The notes under the pieces: model-generated
What the model was told of the DNA's origin: nothing
The model's database searches: none
Seen by the model: only the letters and a program-made list of their open reading frames with translations
Part shown: one piece after another, positions 22,736-33,320 of the stretch
Position numbering within the stretch: position 1 is the first letter of the stretch
How the letters are laid out: each line of letters begins with the position of its first letter
Source: Takakia lepidozioides
Taxonomy: Eukaryota > Streptophyta > Takakiopsida > Takakiales > Takakiaceae
NCBI GenBank assembly: GCA_030704615.1
Contig: CM060734.1
Location: 4,774,001-4,838,000, forward strand
Length of the DNA stretch: 64,000 bases
Reading direction: 5' to 3'
Position numbers and translations under genes: made by a program

Positions 22736-25700
22736 ATGACAGAGGGCCAGGACGATGACCGTCATGGAAGAGATGACCCCAATGAACATGGACCGCCCCC
22801 TAAGAAAATCAAAGGGTCAAGGCAAGACTTGAATTGGGAAGTATTTGGTGTCCCTAGCATACTAGCAGAAGAGGGCTGGGAGGATGTTCCGGAAGAGTTC
22901 CGGTGGCCGATGGCGAGATGCAAAAAATTCGTGAAATGGTACCACATCAATCGATTGCGGCATTTTGATAGGCATAATGTGCAAACCCGAAACAATTACG
23001 CAGAGTCCAGGTCTTGCACGAACTTACATTTCCAGCTTAGGGCGAATGAGGTGCATTGCACATTGTGGGGTCAACCTATCTTAAAGGGTCAAATCCCGTA
23101 CACCTTGGCAGCCATGTTGTACGTGGAGGTCATACTCTTGCGTCCAGTGAATTGACAAACTGATAGTAGGAGAAACGCAAGGTTGTTATACGATTTGGAG
23201 TACATCTCAGACACGTTCGGAATACAACCGGCTACAACGTTAGAGGAACAACTAGCGGAAAGAGACCAGCGAATCAGGACCCTGCAGGACCGACTAGACT
23301 AGCAAATACTGCGCATAGCCGAGTTTGAAGCTAGATTGCAAGACATGCCTCCAAACAATGAAGGCACTATTGTCTACAATGAAGTTCGAACAAACGTCGT
23401 GGACATGGACGCGGAGTTTGCGATGTCCGATCGCAGTATTGACCTCATCATTCAGGAAGTTACGGACGTCCTTGACCCTGTGGCCGATGAAACCATGGTT
23501 GAGGAACAGCGAATTGCGGATGAGAGAATGAGGAAAGGAAAAGAACCGATACTGGAAACCGGGGAATGCTCGAGGGTCGCCATACAATCGGAGATGAACC
23601 CGATATTAGATGTCGACCGCGTTACAAATGAGCAGGACATTGTCATGGCAACTGCATGGCGCTTGTCCAAAACGTTGGAGATTCAGGCATGGATCCCATT
23701 GAATGGCGACTGGGAGAATTGGGTACAATGGGTGACCCATTTGGCCTTCAGAGAAGCACGGGTAGAGCGGGCACTATCAGGCTTGCAACGTGTCGCACGC
23801 ATGTCGAACCGTAGCGTGGATAGCATTTATGCCAACATGCAAAGGTATAACCGCATCGCATCAAGCGTGTTCCCCGGGTATACCAATTGGGCAGATGTGG
23901 ATTCTATGTTCGATCAATGTGAGCACAAAATTTCGGGGTCGAACAGAAGCATAAACTGGGAATTGGAGATAGACGAAGAGTAAGACACCACAACAAGGAT
24001 GACCAGCCACATCAAACCGGCCTAGAGGGAGTAGATACCATGAGGCGTTTTGCCGTCATGGATATCAGATGACACAGTTTGTTCGATGTATAGGAATCCA
24101 TACGGCCCAGAGGGATGTCATGTGCTTGGATCATGTGGACATATGTTCCATCTCACATGTCTTATCCCGCAAGCCTTGCGGACGAGCGCTTGCCCAAAAT
24201 GCCGTACACCAATCCATCGCCGTTTCTATGAGCTGGTGGGCTTGGAGGATCGGATGCCCATAGGTTTTGAATACAATCGACACAACCTCTCATTGGATGG
24301 GCTACCATACACATTTTTGAATTGTATGCATTGGGGCAAGAATTTGGTATGGGATGCAGACAGAGAGATGCATGGCATACATGCCGGAAACCCAGCATAC
24401 ATCAAAGATCCCCAGTATTTCTGGGTCACATCTGATTGGGAGATAACCACACGTGCGGGAGACATTCGAGATTGGTGGGAGAGAGAGAGCAGTTTTGCCG
24501 CAATCTGGGAGGGCATTGGAGTCAAAGAAAGTCCAGGTTTATCCGACTCCCACAAGTTTCATGGGTGCCGGAGGACAACGAATTGTATGACCGACAACCG
24601 ATTGGGAGACATTTGTTGCTATCCGAACTGGAAGATGATATAATATGTCAACGCCGAATGAATGATGCGTACGAAGCGGCTTATCGTCGAAACGACACAA
24701 TGATTAGAGACAGGGCCCGCAAGAGGCAGTTGGAAAGTTTCTAAAGTACCATCAAGGCAGTTGTAGAGAAATGGAGGCACTACAATAGATCGCGGTAGTT
24801 ATGACTGCCAAACCGTGGTAGTCATGGTTTTCATGACTTTGACCATGACTGCACCATGTTTTTATATGAAATTGACCTCCCGTAGTCGTTCATACGACTG
24901 TAGTCATATGAACGACTATTTAAATAGTCCTTTGTATGACTACATGGCTCCGGAATGGGCGGAAGGCTGGTCAACAGCAATTGACCAGATTTAGCTCACC
25001 ATTCATAATCATTTCCATGACTACAGTGTACATGGATGAGGTTACATAATCATGATGACTACTGGCGATAATGTAATTTGGTGTGTATAATACAATTAAA
25101 ATATTATATAATCATATGAATTATTAATGGGTGTATTGGTTAACAGGTAGTGAACTATAACTCTTATAGTAAAGATATAGTAAAGAGGTTGCAGGTTCAA
25201 ACTCTTCTAAGTACAATCAAATGGATAAGATGGCCCTAGGGTTAGTAGGCAAGCTAGGAATAGCACGTGGTACCCTAGATGGACTGCCACGTGGTTTTTT
25301 CATTATTATAAAATGCATTATGCCACGTGGCACAATGCAGTGCGCCGCGGCGTTTGACATATGTTTTTTTTAATTAATCTTTTAATTTAATTTAATTTTT
25401 TAAATCAATTGCGCCTCGCCACGTGGCGCGGCAGCGGCGGCTGCAGTATGGTATATATGACTGCAGTGAGAGATATCACTTGGTTTATATGACTGTAGTC
25501 ATCCGGACCGTACCATCCTATACTCATTGTATTGACTTGGTTTGCACGACTTACAGTCATAGAAGTCATATGTACCGTTTATGACTGCAGAATAGTCATA
25601 TATACAGTCATAAATACCGCGATCTGTTGTAGTGAGGTGATTATGGACAGACCGTTATCATCGTGTTTCGGGGGCTGTATTGCCGGATGTGGACGGCCTC

Positions 25701-25931
25701 GTTGCCGATTTGCATGCAGCCCGAACACTTGTTCTCGATCCACCTCCGCCACGTCGTGAGAGTGAAGAAGAAAGTCAACTTTTGCCGCGAAGTAGGCGGA
25801 TGCAGGCCAGAATTGATCACATGTCATTGGGCCCCTCATTGACCACAAGATCACGATCGCAAGCTCTGACAATTGGCAGTGCAAATCAGGCCACAACATC
25901 AAATTCCACATCCTCGGATAGTGACGACTAG
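22736..25931 (+). pseudogene. Coiled-coil plus RING-finger protein gene, interrupted by a CACTA-type insertion
   Basis: One frame runs from ATG 22736 to about 24640 with stops at 23153 (TGA), about 23300 (TAG), 23981 (TAA) and a cluster at about 24024-24045. A frame change near 24550-24640 leads into a +2-shifted frame that continues past a TAA (24742), across the insertion and on to 25931. Domains: a basic N-terminus (GPPPKKIKGSRQDLNW), a coiled-coil segment (LAERDQRIRTLQDRL), then a RING-type zinc finger at about 24069-24210 with CGHMFHLTCL and CPKCRTP, where the second Cys reads Tyr (CSMYR). The region after it (NCMHWGKNLVWDADRE, DIRDWWERESSF) is unfamiliar. The Ser/Arg/Asp-rich tail lies beyond the insertion. 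RING proteins of this type are usually E3 ligases; here it is probably a transposon-linked gene, now dead. Confidence 0.6.
24778..25634. mobile_element. Non-autonomous CACTA-type element, 857 bp, with AGG target duplication
   Basis: Ends are CACTACAA at 24778 and TTGTAGTG at 25634. The inverted repeats extend to about 30 bp (left CACTACAATAGATCGCGGTA, right end matching with about two differences). AGG flanks both sides (24775-24777 and 25635-25637), the 3-bp duplication expected of the CACTA superfamily. The interior has many subterminal copies of TATGACTGCAGT-like words in both orientations, and no coding capacity. A SINE-like tract with a B-box-like GGTTCAAACTC lies near 25135-25215. Removing the element and one AGG restores a continuous frame through the RING gene. 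Confidence 0.85.
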
Positions 25932-26369
25932 GCTTTTAATGACTGGCAGCATAGTACATATACAATATGTATTTTTGTTGTACCTTGAATATTATTGTAA
26001 AACACAGTGATGACATTCCGCCAAGTTTGTATATCACCAATTTTGTTAATACACAATGCACATGTGCGGCATCTGCCAATTTCAATTGCATGAGCAGCGT
26101 TTTCTTCACATTTACACTCGTGTGATGGGGAAGGAGTAGTTCACCCTGTAAACAAATTTACAATGGTATCATATTTGGTCATGACGTGTATATGGGTATT
26201 TGCAATGAACTCCGAAAGCTGCAGAATAAGGAAAATTGATGTTAACAAATAAGTTATAACGAGTTACGAACGGTCCGGGTCCAAACAAATTTCGCCTGGT
26301 CACTGCGTATTTCATAATTATTTCGTAAAATCTATGATCTTTCTACGAACATACCCACAAAGTTCTCAA
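25932..26369. other. No gene; 3' flank of the RING gene
   Basis: AT-rich and without recognisable features, up to the start of the long inverted-repeat arm. Confidence 0.4.
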
Positions 26370-27960
26370 AGCACAAAATAATTTCGATTGATTTCATATT
26401 ACACTAGGACGTATCAGAGGGTACATTGAACACACTGGCCAAGTCTCAAAACGAACGAAAATCATTTGGATGGGCAACCATCTGTTGGCCCATTGAACGA
26501 ATTTTGATTGATCTCATATTACTCTGGGGCCTCTTACATGGCACATTGAACATAGTGGCCAAGTCTCAAAGCGAACCAAAATCATTTCGATGGCCAACCA
26601 TCCGTTGAGCCATCGAATGAATTTCGATTGATCTGATATTAGTCCGGGACCCGTGAGAGGGTGTCTGGAATGTGCTGGCAAAGTTTGGAAGCTAACAAAA
26701 ATGATTTGGATGGGCAACCATCTGTCACCCGTTGAATGTATTCTGTTGGAGCTGCTATTGCTTTGGGACCTGTTAGACTGTGTTTCGCGTGCTCACGATT
26801 TTTTTTTTTCATTCCGTTTTTAAATTGGGCGGGTAATGTAGCCATATGCAACGTGCGTGCCAAATTTGGGAGCGATCAAAATTCATTTGGACCCAAAACC
26901 ACAGTTTTCTTCCCTGTTTTGCACTCCAAACTTGATTTGTGCTCTACTTCATGCATTCTTCATAGAGAGTTATGCAATAGTGAGCGAAGAGAACATTTTT
27001 TTTTTGGGGGCATTTTTTATTGGTCCAAATTTTGGCGGGGGAGTAGCTGTGGGATGCTGGAAGCCGCAGAACAAAATTGAGCCAAAAACAAAATCGATAC
27101 GTGCCAGAAACCCCCACTGAAAGGCAGTGCAAACCTATTTATTGGCTTAAATTAAATTTAAATTCAATTAGATTGTGGAATGGCTTGAGGGGGGAGCGCG
27201 TCGATGGGGAGGCAAATGATTTATTCGTCTGTTTTGTCTCCGCACATTTGTCGCTCACATGTTCAAGCACATGCGGGCAAAAGAGGGGCTTCAACCACAT
27301 CCGTTCAATGGGTGCAATAGCCGTGCACGCATTGCAAGATTTATTTTTCGCATTGAACAAAAACCAGATGACAAGTGAACGCCTCATTGGACAATCGAAC
27401 GATTTTCGATTGATCTCGTATTACACCGGGACGTATCAGAGGGTACATTGAACATACTGGCCAAGTTTCAAAGCGAACGAAAATCATTTGGATGGGCAAC
27501 CATCCGTTGGCCCGTTGAACGAATTTCGATTGATCTCATATTACTTTGGGGCCTCTTACATGGCACATTTAACATAGTGGCCAAGTCTCGAAGCGAACCA
27601 AAATCATTTCGATGGCCAACCATCCGTTGAGCCATCGAATGAATTTCGATTGATCTGATATTAGTCCGAGACCTGTGAGAGGGTGTTTGGAACGTGCTGG
27701 CAAAGTTTGGAAGCTAATAAAAATGATTTGGATGGGCAACCATCCGTTCACCCGTTGAATGTATTTTGTTGGAGCTGCTATTGCTTTGGGACCTGTTGGA
27801 CTGTGTTTCGTGTGTTCACGATTTTTTTTTCATTCCGTTTTTGAATGGGGTGTGTAATGTAGCCATATGCAACGTGTGTTGCAAAACAAGGAAGAAACTG
27901 TGGTTTTGGGTCCAAATGAATTTTGATTGCTCCCAAATTTGGCGTGCGCGTGGCGAGGTG
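26370..27960 (+). repeat. Left arm of a long composite inverted repeat (A-B-C-A-B units)
   Basis: Unit A (about 26400-26750 and 27420-27770) is itself made of roughly 118-bp repeats around ATTTCGATTGATCTCATATT and GGATGGGCAACCATC. Unit B (about 26750-27130 and, truncated, 27770-27950) starts GTTGGAGCTGCTATTGC. Unit C (about 27130-27400) contains AAGAGGGGCTTCAACCACAT. The same units lie in reverse orientation at 31490-33320. The tandem period is about 1.03 kb. No coding content is recognised; small open frames are side effects of the repeat. Confidence 0.85.
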
Positions 27961-28044
27961 CGACTGGCCAGTCGCGCCGTGCTGACACGTGGCGAGGCGC
28001 CATTGGCCTGTCGCGCCTTTTCAAGCATAATGCCATTTGTTTTT

Positions 28045-28090
28045 TTTGGGGGGGGGAGGAGGGGGGCTGGTGGGCGCCTATATAAACCAT
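28045..28090 (+). promoter_or_regulatory. TATA-type core promoter of the kinase-like gene
   Basis: A G-run (GGGGGGGGGAGGAGGGGGG) is followed by CTATATAAACC at about 28078-28088, some 320 bp before the ATG at 28406. The G-run plus TATA layout and the distance to the ATG resemble the module at 22360. Confidence 0.5.
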
Positions 28091-28405
28091 CCCCCCCTCC
28101 TTTTTTGATCACTTTTGCACCTCTTGTGGTGCGGTTCCTTGGCATCCTGTAGTCCTTTCGGACTTCGTTGCTTGGCACTGCCAACGGGAGGTGCAAAGGT
28201 GATTATTTGGGGGGGGAGGTTTTGTCGGTTTTCTATTGGTCAGTCCCACACACTTGTTCACGGTACAATCATCGTATCACCATTTTTCCGTTTCCGGATC
28301 TCCGGCGGCTTAATTTTTTGCAGAAAACTACGAAGACACCATCCACAAGCGTTCATTGCCATTTTTCTGAGGTTTTGGACCCTGTAGTGGGCAAAAGTTT
28401 ATACA

Positions 28406-29520
28406 ATGTCGGGGGTTGTGAATTCAAGTTCTGGGGCAGGATCGTCTGGGGGGCGGTGGAAGAGAAAATGTGCCCACGAGCGGGATAGCCAGGTCAACAA
28501 GCCAGACTACCCGGGACCGGATGTCTTGGATAGGGTGAAAGAAGTGGTAGCGGATTATTTCAAGGGTAGGGACATGATGAGGCTGGAGAGTGCTTATATT
28601 AGGCATGGATGTGAGGGGTTTCAGATTTTTCAGCAAAATATGGAGAGGAAAATGACAAACGCTTTGGCGGGGGCTAAGTGGACGGCGGACAGGGACAAGC
28701 CGAAGTTCAATCGGTGGATCGAAAGCAGGACGAAAGACGCCACGTGGAATTTGGGGCAGCTAATGAAGACATGGAAGGGTAGAACAACCGAGGGTCGAGT
28801 GCCCTCCGCCAAAGCTGAGTTAATGCGACGTGTTGAGTATTGGGCTTGCTCGGCAAGTCAGAATTCACATTGCCGGACTAGGGTTGTCTTTTGGAAGGCG
28901 GGGTCATCGGGCGGGGGAGGCACAACTGGTCTTTATTACTTGAACTCTACTGCGAAGGTGGTAGAGATTGGCCCTTACAAAGAAGGAGGGTATGCTAAGG
29001 TCCGTCACTGTAGGATTGTTGGCGATTCTAGAATACCGGAGCGTTGGGAGCTAGCGGGAAAAAAACCCAAGTCTAAAAATCCAGAAAAGGCGTTGAGACA
29101 ACATAACGACGAGTGTTTGGCAATGAAGTTCCAGCATCCGGGTGTTATCTTGTATTTTGTTGTGAATGCACGTGAGGTAGAGGGTTACACTCGCTGGTGG
29201 AATGGGGGGACAATACGCGACATGATGAACCTTGACAGAAAATGGGGCAACGATTCGGACAACAAGATGATTTTGGAACAAAGGGGAACGGAAACAGAGT
29301 TCCAGGAATGCGATCGTTTGCTTCGTTTCCGGAAAGTGCGCAGTAAATTTGCATGGGCACTGGTGTGCATCATGGATGCTGTCCACAAGAACGGTGTCCT
29401 GCACATAAATTGGTCATGGAACATACTTTGATCATAATGAGCGCCGCCATTTATTCGTACCGCTATCTTCCCAACGGCAAAGGCCTCCGACGTCGTGTCC
29501 TGGGGGGGGGGGGGGACGTG
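28406..29520 (+). pseudogene. Kinase-like protein, N-terminal part to DFG-equivalent
   Basis: An open frame runs from ATG 28406 for 341 residues. Residues 1-150 form an unfamiliar N-terminal domain (RVKEVVADYFKGRDMMRLE, KFNRWIESRTKDATWNLG). A kinase-like fold follows: glycine-rich GGYAKVRHCRI (about 195), CLAMKFQHPGVILYF, and the catalytic-loop region AVHKNGVLHINWSWNIL (about 325-341), where the HxD-type Asp is not intact. The frame stops at 29429-29431. Other frames continue the match (FDHNERRHLFV, then AKASDVVSWG up to about 29518), so at least two slips broke it; an intact relative would have a D-W-G motif here. It ends at a run of 13 G. Likely a transposon-carried pseudokinase-type gene of unknown role. 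Confidence 0.55.
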
Positions 29521-29524
29521 GCAT

Positions 29525-29870
29525 TTGCATTGAAAACCGATGCAATATATTTTTCCACCCACCATCTTTTCGCGAGTTCCCGGTCCAGCTTGTGTTGGTT
29601 TTCAAACTGGTACGGCGAGGCTTTGCGTATGCCCAATGGGGTGGCTAAGCCCCAATCACACACCCCAATCTTGATCTCCTTGGTGCCATCTGGAAAATAC
29701 AATAAGATGTGTTGTTGGCATTCAATGCTACAAAGGTTGTACGACAACAACAAGAATGAGAGAGTCACATTAGCCCATGTAGTACTTCGGTTCACGGGCA
29801 AGCCATTCAATTGGCCTGAGCCGAAAGACGTATATAGGACGGAGTAGACCATAGTCTCGTAGATATGAGA
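29525..29870 (-). pseudogene. Second kinase-like fragment, convergent with the first
   Basis: The minus strand reads LLYFPDGTKEIKIGVCDWGL (DWG in place of DFG), then ATPLGIRKASPYQFENQHKL and ELAKRWWVEKYIA, resembling the activation segment (KRWWVAPE-like). It is not the mirror of the plus-strand copy; it covers an overlapping part of the kinase fold with different residues. It meets the first fragment tail to tail at the G-run 29501-29513. The N-lobe is absent. Confidence 0.5.
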
Positions 29871-29981
29871 TTTATGGCGATACAATGGTTCTTTTATGAA
29901 GACATAACTCAATTTTGATCGTGTATGTAATAAATAAAGTCCTATTGTAAATACTACATTGCATATGCTCGACCCTGGCAC

Positions 29982-30031
29982 ATGTCATCGCAACATAAAT
30001 GGTTTGTGTACTGGCTCACTGTTTATATTTG
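29982..30031. other. Short spacer before fold-back
   Basis: No feature recognised. Confidence 0.3.
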
Positions 30032-30366
30032 TAATGTTCCAAGGTTTCGGATAGGGTTATGAGAAAACGATGTATTAGTTCCGTAGGAGTTAGACAATAA
30101 ACGTCTCCTCTCAATCAACTGTGCGACACTACCATGAGAGGCATGGATCGGAAAGTAATAGGTGCACATACGACCTCCGAACGTTTGATACTAGGTCTCT
30201 ACTTAAACGTCCGGAGGTCGCATGTACACCTATTATTTTTTTATCCATGCCACTCATGGTAATATGGCACAGTTGAATGAAATATGGAACGTTTGTTGTC
30301 TAACTCCTATGGATCCAATATATCATTTTCTCAGTACCCTGTCAGAAACATTGAAACATTCGTAGT
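30032..30366. repeat. Fold-back (MITE-like) palindrome, about 335 bp
   Basis: Left arm includes CCGTAGGAGTTAGACAATAA and ACGACCTCCGAACGTTT; right arm mirrors it with AAACGTCCGGAGGTCGCATG and TTGTCTAACTCCTATGG. The centre is near 30198 with about 18 nt unpaired. Pairing extends to AATGTTCC/AAACATT at the outer ends. No open frame. Confidence 0.75.
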
Positions 30367-31238
30367 TACAAACAGTGTCACAATACACGGCCGGTTTTGT
30401 TGAAATGACATTTGTGAGGTTCGAACATATGCAATTTATTATTTACAACGGAATTTTATTTACTCGGGGGACCGGTACTGCTGTTGGAGCGCAACTGATG
30501 GTGCGAGTTCTTTATTGATTGGAGCTGTCACAACCAATGTCAACAATCATATTTACGGTAAGGTGTTTCATGTTATTATTGTTCATCTAGCTGAATTATG
30601 TAGTACTTTTTTTGCTATTCCCATGTCAACGTCCTCTGAGACTGTCATGTTCAAACGGACGTATCAGCCACCCCGGCCAACTTGCAGGCTGCAGCCATGG
30701 CCCACCATAAATTAAATGAATTGGAGATTTTGTGCGAAGTTCCTGGTTTCATGTCCGTGGTGGCTAATACAGAATTCGGAATATGGCAGTCGCAGTGGAC
30801 CTGATGTTGTTGGCATGGGAGTAGCAAAACGATTCCTAAATAATTCAGCTACATGTATATCGGCAGTATGAAACACCGTGCAGTACAATGATTCTTGAGA
30901 TTGTTTGCACGGATTAGTTGTGTTTGTGCTTTCAAGTGGCGAACATTTCCGCCATGGTACGGAAGACGTGTATTGGCCACATTAAACGGTTGATGTGATA
31001 TCATTCACAAATGTATCACATGAACCGTTCCATGTGGCCTACGGGAGTCTTTGATGGGTACGAGATCAATGTGGCCTACGAGATGTGCTTCCACCAACAA
31101 ACATGTGATCATTTCAGAAGCGCTAGAACTTTGAAGCGACGATGGGCAAGGTTCTTCATCCAGATGTTCAACATGCTGAGGTCTTCTATAATGTCTATTG
31201 CTTCGTAATGAGGTGCTTCTCCAACTCTTATTTTTCCA
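30367..31238. other. No recognisable gene
   Basis: AT-rich. No protein family seen on either strand. Confidence 0.35.
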
Positions 31239-31415
31239 ATGCTAATATCTTCCATCTGGAACATATCCACACATGCGTATATAACTTAAAAAAACAAATG
31301 ACCATCAAAACTGGAAGCTGGGGATGAGGCTTATAAAAGTTGAGATGGTCATTTGTTTTTTTAAGGATTTCTACACACATATGTGGATCTGTTCCAGGTG
31401 GAGAATATTAACATA
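31239..31415. repeat. Imperfect hairpin, about 65-bp arms and 40-nt loop
   Basis: Left arm CTTAAAAAAACAAATGACCA pairs with right arm TGGTCATTTGTTTTTTTAAG without mismatch. Beyond it TATCCACACATG / CATATGTGGATC and CTTCCATCTGGAACA / TGTTCCAGGTGGAGA continue with mismatches and small bulges. It could be a short MITE or a miRNA-precursor-like fold. Confidence 0.65.
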
Positions 31416-31489
31416 TTGGATAAAGTGGACATGGAGAAGCACCGCATTATGAGGCAGGAGACACTACAAAAAAAGCTTAAAAGGGCATA

Positions 31490-33320
31490 CCATGTAACAG
31501 ATCCCAGTATAATCGAATACGAAACCTCATTCATTCAATGGGCGATTGAGTGGTTGCCCATCCAAATGATTTTCGTTTGCTTTCAATCTTTGCCACTATG
31601 TTCAACATACCATGTATCAGGTCCCGAACTAATATCAGATCAATCGAAATTCATTTGATGGCTCAACGGATGGTTGGCCATCAAAATGATTTTGGTTCGC
31701 TTTGAGACTTGGCCACTATGTTCAATGTGCCATGTAAGAGGCCCCAGAGTAATATGAGATCAATCGAAATTCGTTCAATGGGCCAACGGATGGTTACCCA
31801 TCCAAATGATTTTCATTCACTTTGAAACTTGGCCAGTGTGTTCAATGTACCCTCTGATACGTCCCAGTGTAATACGAGATCAATCGAAAATCATTCGATT
31901 GTCCAATGAGGCGTTCACTTGTCATCTGGTTTTTGTTCAATGCGAAAAATAAATCCTGCAATGCATGCACGACTATTCACCCATTGAACGGATGTGCTTG
32001 AAGCCCCTCTTTTGCCCGCATGTGCTTGAACGTGTGTGCGACACATGTGCGGAGACACAACAGACGAATAAATCATTTGCCTCCCCATCGACGCACTCCC
32101 CCCTCAAGCCATTCCACAATTTAATTGAATTTAAATTTAATTTAAGCCAATAAATAGGTTTGCACTACCTTTCAGTGGGGGTTTCTGGCACGTATCGATT
32201 TTGTTTTTGGCTCAATTTTGTTTTGCGGCTTCCAACATCCCACGGCTACTCCCCCGCCAAAATTTGGACCAATAAAAAATGCCCCAAAAAAAAAGTGTTC
32301 TCTTCGCTCACTATTGCAAAACTTTTTATGAATAGTGCATGAAGTAGAACACAAATTAAGTTTGGAGTGCAAAACAGGGAAGAAACTGTGGTTTTGGGTC
32401 CAAATGAATTTTGATCGCTCCCAAATTTGGCACGCACGTTGCATATGGCTACATTACATGCCCAATTTAAAAACGGAATGAAAAAAAAAATCGTGAACAC
32501 GCGAAACACAGTCCAACAGGTCCCAAAGCAATAGTAGCTCCAACAGAATACATTCAACGGGTGAACGGATGGTTGCCCATCCAAATCATTTTTGTTAGCT
32601 TCCAAACTTTGCCAGCACGTTCCAGACACCCTCTCACAGGTCTCAAACTAATATGAGATCAATCGAAATTCATTCAATGGCTCAACAGATGGTTGGCCAT
32701 CGAAATGATTTTGGTTCGCTTTGAGACTTGGCCACTATGTTCAATGTGCCATGTAAGAGGCCCCAGAGTAATATGAGATCGATCGAAATTCGTTCATTGG
32801 GCCAACGGATGGTTGTCCATCCAAATGATTTTCGTTCGCTTTGAAACTTGGCCAGTGTGTTCAATGTACCCTCTGATACGTCCTAGTGTAATACGAGATC
32901 AATCAAAAATCGTTCAATTGTCCAATGACGACTATTGCACCCATTGAACGGATGTGCTTGAAGCCCCTCTTTTGCCCGCATGTGCTTGAACATGTGTGCG
33001 ACACATGTGCGGAGACACAACAGACAAATAAATCATTTGCCTCCCCATCGACGCGCTCCCCCCTCAAGCCATTCCACAATTTAATTGGATTTAAATTTAT
33101 TTTAAGCCAATAAATAGGTTTGCACTGCCTTTCAGTGGGGGTTTCTGGCACATATCGATTTTTTTTTTGGCTCAATTTTTCTGTGGCTTCCAGCATCCCA
33201 CGGCTACTCCCCCGCCAAAATTTGGACCAATAAAAAATGCCCCAAAAAAAAAGTGTTCTCTTCGCTCACTATTATAGAACTCTCTATGAAGAGTGCATGA
33301 AGTAGAACACAAATCATGTT
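31490..33320 (-). repeat. Right arm of the composite inverted repeat (reverse units)
   Basis: The same A, B and C units as 26370-27960 in reverse: A near 31500-31900, C near 31900-32150, B near 32160-32545, A near 32550-32925, truncated C near 32925-33120 and truncated B near 33120-33310. C jumps straight into A at 32925-32945 through a deletion of about 60 bp relative to 31905-31970. The arm ends abruptly inside B, followed by unrelated sequence. Confidence 0.85.

Noticed and set aside
26426-27751. Several frames of about 60 residues on both strands of the composite repeat arms
   Set aside because: They recur with the 118-bp sub-repeat in both orientations and carry no family motif.
29463-29847. 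Plus-strand frame overlapping the convergent kinase fragment
   Set aside because: The opposite strand carries the DWG and KRWWVEKY motifs, so the plus-strand frame is a shadow.
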